Assembly: GCF_905220365.1 (NCBI RefSeq)
Contig: NC_061146.1
Coordinates: forward strand, 9,241,538-9,305,537
Origin: Vanessa cardui
Lineage: Eukaryota; Arthropoda; Insecta; Lepidoptera; Nymphalidae
Length of the DNA: 64,000 nucleotides
Direction of reading: 5' to 3'
Under the pieces are notes generated by a model. That model was not told the origin of the DNA, searched no databases, and was given only the letters and a program-made list of their open reading frames with translations. The translations under genes and the position numbers were made by a program. Positions within the stretch are counted from its first letter, which is position 1. Each line of letters starts with the position of its first letter. Below are positions 33,141 to 41,772 of this stretch, piece by piece.

Positions 33141-33734
33141 ATTTTGCACCAAGATAGGTCATTAGCCACATATAAAGGAAAAATTATAAAAACATTAAAA
33201 TATAATATACCATAGAAAACTATTTTATATTTTCGGTTTGGCAAGAACTTTGTGTATGGATTTTGACTGCATCGTTAACTTTGTTCGTTGTTTAAGTATT
33301 CAATTTGTTGAAGTCACTATAATTATAATATAAAGAAAACTGTTGATACAATTACTAAATGTTGATTTATAACTACAAAATAATTTGAATAGGACTTGGC
33401 TTCTATGAGATTTCAAAACTTTTTACAATGGAAAGACTGTATCGAGAGACTTGGCATTTTTTTACATTTAATGTTTTTGGTGGGATTTCAATTAAATAAA
33501 GTATTAATTTTAAGTATCGGAAAACGGGAAAACAATTTATTGGTCGGTTAGACACAATGTATTTGACATTAAAATTTTCATTAAAAAAAGGTTTCATCAG
33601 TTTAAAATGCAATGAAATCAAGACAAAACCCGCCATAGGAATGGAAATACCAGAAAATCTTTTGAATAAAGGCAAAGTTTTGCGGATGATCTATAAAATA
33701 TTATTTACACGGGTAGTTTGCAAGTTAGATTATA
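33141..33734. other. No recognisable feature
   Basis: Overlapping frames of 65 and 90 codons on opposite strands (33403-33754) have no recognisable motifs and are probably chance. Confidence 0.4.
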
Positions 33735-33852
33735 ACAACAACAACAGACTGTAAATTTCCTACTGCTGAAACAGCGTGGTGGAATATGTTCTGAAACCAT
33801 TCAAATGTAAGAGAAGACCTTAGCCATACAATGGGAAATTTACAGGCTGTTA
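33735..33852. repeat. Fold-back SINE-A tail pair
   Basis: A minus-strand tail piece (acaacaacagactgtaaatt, 33735-33768) joins directly to a plus-strand 3' piece (acagcgtggtggaatatgtt to caggctgtta, 33769-33852). Second instance of the arrangement at 7122-7320. Confidence 0.75.
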
Positions 33853-34272
33853 CCATTTATTATTCAGTTGATTAAATTCCAATCATAGAAAAACATTAAT
33901 TACATTAATGAAATTAATCCCTATCTCTTTAATTATATAAATTAAATTGGCGACACTAACAAGCGCTAAGTATACCTCAATTTTCTTTAAAATACGTTGC
34001 ATCTTTCAATATAAGTTATATGTATATTGGTTTATATTTTTATTTTACTATGGCATTAAAGAAAATACGTTTTGTTACATTAAACATTAAAGTTGAATGC
34101 TCATCCCTAACAGGTCGTAGCCACACGTTGAACCGAAGGTTTAGTTTTTCCATTTGACGCACCAAAACCACTCCCTTAAGCTTGAATGAGCAGGAAAATA
34201 TTCCCCAAGTTTGACTTAGAAAGTCTTACAGCAAAAGGAAATAAAAGGATTTAAAATGAATTTCAAATAGAA

Positions 34273-34700
34273 AATTTTACGTGGAATTTCAAAACGTTTT
34301 AAGTGTATATGAGCATAGTTGGAGCAGTGGTTGGAAAATGTGTATCTTGATTATTTCATCAAGATACACATCTCTGCCATCCATGTAATTGAAATTTCTA
34401 AAAATCATTTCTTAGATTAATAAAGCTAGGTTCCAAATTTTATCCGTCTATAAATAGTTATGTCTGCTGTTTTAGTTTAATCAAAACGAGCATACATATT
34501 TCATTCTAGCTACTAATCTAATCTACTTATTTATTTTTAATTTGTTTAATTTACTTTCAATATCTGGTTATTTATAATTGGAAATTAGTAAAAATTAAAA
34601 TTTTTACGTGGAATTTCAGAAGAATTTGGGTGTATATGAGCACAGTTGAAACAGTGGCTGTAATGTGTTAATCTTGATCGATGATTGCTATTTCAAGTCC
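34273..34700 (+). repeat. Local direct duplication with hairpin
   Basis: About 80-90 bp starting attttacgtggaatttca at 34273 recur at 34600 as atttttacgtggaatttca. Both continue into gtgtatatgagca, a decayed SINE-A A-box region and tatcttgat. In the first copy, 13-nt arms at 34338-34350 and 34359-34371 form a perfect hairpin. Confidence 0.65.
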
Positions 34701-34792
34701 AGACACATTATTGAAAATACATGTGATTAATTTGTGTTTTTAATTCACCTTACGCTCAACGGTTCAGAAGAATTTCTGCCACGTATATTCCC
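34660..34792 (+). mobile_element. SINE-A, decayed 5' part
   Basis: gttgaaacagtggctgtaat, gatcgatgattgctatttca, gtgattaatttgtgtttt and ctgccacgtatattccc. It is immediately upstream of a better-preserved copy in the same orientation. Confidence 0.55.
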
Positions 34793-34795
34793 AGA

Positions 34796-35098
34796 GCTGA
34801 GATGGCCCAGTGGTAAGAACGCGTGCATATTAACCGATGATTGCGGGTTTAAACCCATACAAACACAACTGAATATTCATGTGCTTAAGTCGTGTTTATA
34901 ATTCATCTCGTGCTCGGCAGTGAAGGAAAACATCGTGAGTATACCCACATGTATCTAATTTCATATAAATTCTGCCAAATGTGTATTCCACTCCGCATTG
35001 GAACAGCGTGGTGGAATGTGTTCCCAAAACTTTCTTCTTGAAGGGTGAGGAGGACTTAGCCCAGCAGTGGGGATTTTACAGGCTGTTGTTGTTGTTGT
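34796..35098 (+). mobile_element. SINE-A, near full length
   Basis: Head gctgagatggcccagtggta, B box cgggtttaaaccc, and tail ggctgttgttgttgttgt. Confidence 0.9.
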
Positions 35099-35462
35099 AT
35101 TTATAGCACTCCGCAATGGGGATGCATGGTTATGAAAACTGTGTATCATGAGGCATCGTATTACGTATAATAAGTCAAAACCTAATAAATATCACGAAAA
35201 GCAAAAACGGTTATAAGTATCCATTAAACCATTATTAAATCGTATATATAATCGAGGAACTTCCAGAAGACCATAAAAACCAAAGTCTTCGAATCGGAGC
35301 GGCCATTAGTTCGTAACTGGTGATATCAATATTCTGTATCGATAAATTAAGTATATCTATACGGTCCTGGACACTTGCCAGTGAGCTCAGGCCGTGACCT
35401 GTTAATGTTTCGAATTATCAACGAAAGGCTAGAAATATTCCTCGGATAATTGACACGATCGG

Positions 35463-35501
35463 GAACGTTCGTGGAATGTTCTCGAATATTCCACGAATTT
35501 C
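35463..35501. promoter_or_regulatory. Heat-shock-element-like array
   Basis: GAA units start at 35463, 35474, 35484 and 35495. TTC units start at 35468, 35479, 35489 and 35499. The central four units (35474-35491) are in exact 5-bp register, as heat-shock factor trimers require. Flanking units are shifted by one base. More GAA/TTC pairs lie just upstream (35409-35414, 35432-35440). No heat-shock gene is visible nearby, so a function is unproven. Confidence 0.45.
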
Positions 35502-35683
35502 TTATTACCCTTCGTAAATAATGCGTAATAACGCTCTTTAGACAGCTATGTGACCTTCATATTTAATGTTTTTCAATCTTTTAATTTATATATTTATTTA
35601 ATTTATTCAATTAGGTAGGCTGGTAGTTGCAATGGCTCATATCATTAAACAGGAACACAAAAGTATAAAGTATTGTTTGTTAT

Positions 35684-35965
35684 GGTGGTAGGGCTTTGTG
35701 CAAGCCCATCTGGCTAGGTACCACCGACTCATCAGTTATTCTACCGCCACGTAACAGTACTCAGTATTGTTGTGTTCCGGTTAGAAGGGTGAGTGAGCCA
35801 GTGTCACTACAGGCACAAGGGACATAACATCTTAGTTCCCAAGGTTGGTGGCACATTGACTATGTAAGGAATAGTTAATATTTCTTACAGTTTCATTGTC
35901 TATGGGTGATGGTGACCACTTACCATCAGGTGGCCCATATGCTCGTCCGCCAAACTATACCATTA
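35684..35965 (+). repeat. REP1, full length, well preserved
   Basis: Starts tggtagggctttgtgcaagc and ends ctcgtccgccaaactatacc followed by attaaaa. The best plus-strand copy. Confidence 0.9.
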
Positions 35966-36377
35966 AAAAGTACTGGGTTGAACATACCGAGATGAAGTGC
36001 ACAGAGTCAGATTACTAGGTTAATTAATAATGCTCATCTAAAAAATGTCATCGAATTTGATGACATCTTTTCCAGAAACCTATAAAAATAATCAATTTTC
36101 AAATGTAGAAAAAAAATATATTCATTATTTATAATGTACTTACCAAGACTCACAGTTTGCTTAAAATGAAGAGTACAGTATAAACGCACTCAGAACCAAT
36201 TTTATGCGTGTTCCAGGGAGATTATACCACAATGTTTAATTTAAACTTCATTGCATATTGCTTGAAATAGTGATTTCAGTTGAATATTACAAAGAAGCTT
36301 CTGCTTATTTATATTATATATTTACAATAATACTTTTTGGTTAAAGACGCCAGCACTTAAACTCGGCTCCCAATAAT

Positions 36378-36666
36378 AGCAGCCTAAATTTGTCACTGCT
36401 GGGCTAAGGCCTTCCCTTAATTTGGGGAGAAGGTTTGGAACATATTGCAAACCGCTGTTCCGATGCGTGTTGGTGGAATTCACATATGGCAGATTTTTTA
36501 TAAAATTAGGCACATACAGGTTTCCTCGTGACTTTTTCCTTCACCGCCGAGCACTAGATGAATTATAAACACAAATTAAGCATATGAATATCCAGTGGTG
36601 CCTGAGTTTGAACCAGGAATCATCGGTTAAGATGCAAGTGTTTTAAACACTGTGCCATCTCGGCTT
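36378..36666 (-). mobile_element. SINE-A
   Basis: Tail-side tagcagcctaaatttgtcac, body with a ccttaattt marker, and head ctgtgccatctcggctttac. The B box is gtttgaaccagg. Confidence 0.85.
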
Positions 36667-37279
36667 TACATGGGATTAATTAAACAATAATTTTAAATAA
36701 TAACATAATTATAAATCTGATTATTTAATGAAGCAACGATGCTAGTTTCTATTGTGAAAGTGAAATATTGACCATAAATGCACTATTATAAAGTTTATTT
36801 AAATAAAATAAATTTGATTTGATTCAATATAGGTATTATCTAATACATTATTGAATTACTGTTATAAATATTTATTCTACAAAAGGCGTTTTCAATTCCA
36901 AAAGTACTCTTTACCAGCCAATCTCAGGAAGTGCAGAAACGTTTGTGGAATATTTGCTAGAGAAAAATAGAAGATTTATATAAAGTACTATTTACATATA
37001 TTTATACATAAAATAAATGTATGCCAATACAATTAATTCAAATTCACATGACGGTGTATCAATATAAAAAACGGCGGATTTGTCTGTCTGAACGCGTTTT
37101 ACTCAAAAACTACTGAATGCTTTATCATACAGATTTCTCCTAAAAATGGAGCTATTTATGAGGCTAAGATGTATCCGCACCACCTTGATTTCTGAAAATC
37201 CACAACAACGCGATTTTTAAGACATTTTCTGACTCGCATAATCACCCAGTTAAACCAGCTCTTATCTTGGAGAAAGCCA
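36667..37279. other. No clear feature
   Basis: AT-rich. The stretch 37070-37165 (gtctgtctgaacgcgtttta) resembles the start of a Helitron-like repeat but cannot be delimited. Confidence 0.35.
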
Positions 37280-37440
37280 GTGTGTTTTTTTTTATTTGGG
37301 TACCTTAAAGAAAAGAGCGTATTTCTTCCATAAAGGCCGGCAACCCACCTGCAAGCCCCCCGGTGTTGCAGATGTCCATGGGGTTTGGTAATCACATTCC
37401 ATCAAATGAGCCTTCTGCTCGTTTGCCACCTAAAACATAA
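37280..37440 (+). repeat. REP1-related repeat sharing the 3' tail
   Basis: Contains aaaggccggcaacccacctg, ggtgttgcagatgtccatgg, then catcaaatgagccttctgct and cgtttgccacctaaaacata. The last part parallels the end of REP1 (accatcaggtggcccatatg, cgtccgcc, ccataaaa), so two families share a 3' module. Confidence 0.5.
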
Positions 37441-38329
37441 AAAAGTATAATTCAATATTGTTATTATGTAAATTGTCTGACATGTGCTAATATTAAAGAT
37501 ATTATATCAACTCAGAGCTTTACAAGCGTGCGCCGCGTTAACAAAGTTATAATAAGTACTTCGCCAATTCCACACATTTTGCCCATATCTCCGCTAACAG
37601 TTAAGGGCATAGCTTGCTTTTTCATATTTATAATATTAGTATAGATGATGTTAACGAGATATATAGATTATTCAAGAAAAATATGGCTTTTTGACATTTA
37701 TATTCGTCCCGCGACGGATCGTTCGGAAAAGTAACAGTCCAATTATTTCAAAAATCGAATGTCAAAAAAAAATTGTTCTCTTGAAAGTGAGATGTAAAAT
37801 TACGTGACAGCGACAAATGACATATGCAATTATAGCACTAAAAAGAACTTTTTACATCAAACAATACGGTTCATTTTCCTTTAACAGACAACGTGACCAT
37901 GCGTTTAACCTTTGCGTCGTACCAAATGTTTGTCATAGCCCAATAATAGCGTGTAATGTCACTGACTCGATACATTATCTATGTTAGACACGCATAATGA
38001 GATTATGTAGGTCTGTATGTCAATATTAAATCGTAATCGAGTCTCAGTTGTTTGATCGTAGAAAATGGAGTTGATATTTAATTTCCGATGTACGAGTTCT
38101 GGATTGATAGAATCGGTTATGTTTTGTGCTATCAATCGTATGAAATAATCTTCATTTCTGAAGAAGGAAATTCTAGTTTTAAATGCATGTTTTATTATAC
38201 ATTAATTATTATCATTATTATATCCATAATTGGTACATTTTACTTGCTATCCTACTGGATACCACGAACCATACTTGGTTTCCAGGAAGCCCTACGCTAC
38301 GGAGCCAGGCTGGTTAGATACCAAATGAT
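37441..38329. other. No recognisable feature
   Basis: Mixed composition, no repeat recognised. An unremarkable 101-codon frame (38088-38393) enters a decayed REP1 and has no motif beyond a short hydrophobic stretch. Confidence 0.4.
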
Positions 38330-38435
38330 TTTTTTTTCTACCGCTAAGCAGCAATACCTTATAATATTATGTTCCAGATTAGGGGGTGAGTAAACCAGTG
38401 AAGGTACAAGGGATGTAATATATTAGTTAGCATGA
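38330..38435 (+). repeat. REP1, decayed
   Basis: ctaccgctaagcagcaata, a gttccagattagggggtgag block, then aaggtacaagggatgtaata. Confidence 0.45.
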
Positions 38436-39359
38436 TTTTATTACCAAGTTTCATCGCAATGATATATTTCAAATCTGGTATTCGTCTACTATACATATGA
38501 GAATCTACATTAGACTCAGATTCCAGAAGAAATTTTCATTGACTCGGAATTTGTTGGAAGTAAAATTATTAATAAATATTTTTAGGAGTGTTTTTTTCAA
38601 ATTCATAAATAATGGCCAAATGGAAGAATTCCAAAATGCATTTTTTTAACTGTCATGAATTATTTAGGTACATATTACTAAAGTAAACGATTGTATGTCC
38701 TAATGCTGAACTATGGCATCCCCTCCTTTTTGAAGAGGAACTTCTCATATTAGATCATGTTTTTAATAGTTGCTAATAGTCAGAGATTCACTTATGTTGT
38801 AGAGAATGTTCTGGTACAGATAAAACAAATATCCAATTATCATAATTATATACTTGGTGATTCAAATTAGTGCAAATCTGAGCATCTATCTACACCCACA
38901 GCAAATCTTTGTACTGTTGCGTTCTGGCTACAAAGATGTGTCACAATCGAAGTGTTTTAGCAAGCATGTCATAAAAGATTTTTTGGTACAAGATTTCGAA
39001 CGCAGTCGTGAAATTTAACTAGTGTGACATTTTCGCTCATCGTTTTCTGACCTCGCCTACTTGGCAACGCTCTCTCGGTCAAGGCGCGTTCATCGTGTAT
39101 CATATTTATAACATTATATGACAAAAAACATATTAGAAATAATCTGACCTAACAGAACTATGACAGATTATCAGCTATAAGTCCAATTCTGGTAAAATTT
39201 GAAGAGACTTACTTTGTTTTTCTTCTGACATTATAATCACTGATAGAGTAAAGTAAAGCAACTGACTTTAATTTTCTAGCTGAGTTAAGGTTTTTCTCTT
39301 TGATCACCACACTGCCAGAATGTGATTATACATATGTGGCAGTATTTCATTGAAATTAC
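38436..39359. other. No recognisable feature
   Basis: About 0.9 kb without a repeat or frame I can support; the end, from 39290, shades into decayed SINE-A. Confidence 0.4.
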
Positions 39360-39625
39360 ATCAAACATCTTAACCGATGATTGCGGTTTTAAACCCAGGC
39401 AGGGTCCACTGAATTTTCGTTCACTCAAATCGTGTTTATGAATCATCTCATTCTCGACGGTTAAGGAACAACATCGTGAGGAAACCCGCATGTGTCTTTC
39501 AATAAAATTCTGCTACATTTGTATCCCCAATCCACATTACAACAGCGTAGTCGATTTTATTCTAAACATTCTAATCAAAGGGGGACGCCTTAGCCAAGCA
39601 GTTGGAAATTTACAGGCAGTTTCTG
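39360..39625 (+). mobile_element. SINE-A, divergent, A box missing
   Basis: Begins in the head at catcttaaccgatgattgcg and continues to gaaatttacaggcagtttct. Many substitutions. Confidence 0.75.
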
Positions 39626-39974
39626 TATTTAAACTGACGTGAATTATGCTACCTAAGATGTTTATGCATTGACTGTAATACTGGATTAGCAGACAGTTTT
39701 TTTTATCAAAAATAATTTATCAACTCTTAAAAACATATCATGTTTCGTATTCAGATCACTTTTTTAACCTTTTCTCGAATCTCGTTCCGTTAGGGTTTAA
39801 TCTTCTTTTGGGTACATTAACCCAAACGCAGTTCTTTCTTGTGTTTATATATAAATGTTTAATGTAACTTTCTTTTATCATTCTTAAAACAATTGTAAGC
39901 TAGAAAATCTTCATGAAACATGTCTTATTTATTTAAAACTATACTTAATAGGGTTCGAAATATATATAATTATC

Positions 39975-40120
39975 AAAATCAAATTATACTTTATTGAAAT
40001 ACGTTTACGTAAAGCTACCACCTGTTCAGAATGTAAATTACATAGAGAAGTACCGGCAAGTGACTCGGTAGTTACTCTATTCCAACATTTGAGAAAATGT
40101 TATGTCAGTTAATTTTTTTT
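39975..40120 (-). mobile_element. LINE-tail fragment
   Basis: caaaatcaaattatacttta, then gctaccacctgttcagaatg and ggtagttactctattccaac. Internal deletion between the tail and the middle. Confidence 0.7.
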
Positions 40121-40610
40121 CAATTCGACCTTAAATTCCGACAGAATTAACTCCATGCTTTTTTGTCATCTATATCATCTTATGTTCAATAATATTACAC
40201 CGCCTTATGTCATATCATCTCGACAGTCGACAGTTCATAAGATCAACATCTCTTTCAATCCCTCTGCAAATTTAATTTGAAAAGAGTTATAAAATCATAT
40301 AAATGGATAATAATGTTATATAAATTATAAAGCTTAGAATATAGTCGAACTTAAATAGTGATAAATGTGACGGACCGTGATCCCCATCAATAGTTATAGC
40401 TGTTATATTAAGTGGACAAAGTGCATCGATACCAAACTACCCGCAATAACTATAATATATCTAATCAGTGTTTGCCGTTACCGTAACGTAAACAGAGCCG
40501 GAGCATTGTTTACTGTGAGTTGCCTACAGTTTCTATAAGAGCATTTATTACCGTGGTAAGATTAGTAAAAAAAAAAAAAAAATAATTATTAATTTTACAC
40601 TCTTTTTCTA

Positions 40611-41699
40611 ATGGCGTCAAGTTCATTAAACAAATTAAACAAATGTGGTGGGTGTCCACAAGTTATTAAAGTTAATGAAAAGTTTTTGACATGCTCATCG
40701 TGTCATAAAAATTATCATGCATACTGTGTAGCATGTGAAAAGGAAGAAGAAGTTATTGGGATAGACACTATTTGGCTATGTCCGGAATGTAAGCCAAAAA
40801 GAGGTAATGCTGATGACACGCCGCTTAGAACAAGGAAAATAAATTATAAACAACCAGATCAAACCAATATCACTCGCCGGAAAAAAGAGAAAATTACAAC
40901 TTCCGACAGTCCAGATATGTCTATCGTATCTGTTACACAAGAAGAAATACGAAGTATTGTCAAAAACGAAATTCAAGAATTAATAAAACATTTTAACGAA
41001 ACCATACGAAAATCTATTAAAGATGAATTAAAATCAGTTATGGATGAAATATGCTGCGTCAAGGAGTCAATGAAATTCATGAATGATCAATATGAAGAAA
41101 TTAAATCTGAAATGAATTCAAAATTTAATCTTGTGGATAAGCTGTATAAAGAAAACGAGCAGCTTAAATCAACAGTTCAAGATCTCGATACACGCTTAAG
41201 TATAATGGAGCAACAGACAAGAGCATGCAACGTCGAAATTCAGTGTCTGCCTGAGTATAAAAATGAAAACCTTATAAATACTGTAATTAATTTAAGTAAA
41301 GTAATATCTTGCAATTTGAATGAAAGTCAGATACATAATGTCACACGTATTGCCAAGCAAAACCCTAAGACTTCTAGACCAAAATCGATTGTTGTTCAAT
41401 TTAATAGTCCTAGAACTCGAGACACCTTTTTAGCTGCCGCAATAAAATACAATAAAAACAACCCTGAACAAAAACTGAATACACAACTTCTTGGTATTGG
41501 GGGAGCTAAAGTAAATGTATACATAGTAGAGCACCTTTCACCAAAAAATAAGATTCTTCATGCTTTAGCGAGGCAGAAAGCAAAACTAAAGGGATATAGA
41601 TACGTTTGGGTTCGTAATGGCAGGATATTTATGAGAAAAGCTGATAACTCAGACTATAAATATATAAAAGATATTGCATCCTTAGATAAAATAGACTAA
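40611..41699 (+). CDS. LINE ORF1: PHD finger, coiled coil, basic C-terminal domain
   Basis: A 362-residue RNA-binding chaperone-type protein. Residues 12-60 form a C4HC3 PHD-type zinc finger: C12, C15, C28, C31, H36, C39, C57, C60. A basic linker follows (about 61-95). Residues ~110-205 are charged heptad-like sequence (e.g. EEIRSIVKNEIQELIKHF) consistent with a trimerising coiled coil. The C-terminal part contains VNVYIVEHLSPKNK and YRYVWVRNGRIFMRK. By memory this resembles the C-terminal domain of baculovirus FP25-like proteins and of insect 'zinc finger DNA binding' proteins, which are mostly LINE ORF1s. The start is the first ATG after the upstream stop. In the element it would coat the RNA with ORF2p. 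It is intact, with no frameshift. Confidence 0.9.
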   Translation: MASSSLNKLNKCGGCPQVIKVNEKFLTCSSCHKNYHAYCVACEKEEEVIGIDTIWLCPECKPKRGNADDTPLRTRKINYKQPDQTNITRRKKEKITTSDSPDMSIVSVTQEEIRSIVKNEIQELIKHFNETIRKSIKDELKSVMDEICCVKESMKFMNDQYEEIKSEMNSKFNLVDKLYKENEQLKSTVQDLDTRLSIMEQQTRACNVEIQCLPEYKNENLINTVINLSKVISCNLNESQIHNVTRIAKQNPKTSRPKSIVVQFNSPRTRDTFLAAAIKYNKNNPEQKLNTQLLGIGGAKVNVYIVEHLSPKNKILHALARQKAKLKGYRYVWVRNGRIFMRKADNSDYKYIKDIASLDKID

Positions 41700-41772
41700 A
41701 TCATGTATTTTTGTTTTCTTCTTTCTATTTATATTTTTTTTTTATATCATTAACTGTATTAGTTTATAATAA

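Noticed and set aside
35463..35501. Calling a heat-shock protein gene here
   Set aside because: No coding sequence of any heat-shock family occurs within the window; only the binding-site-like array is supported.
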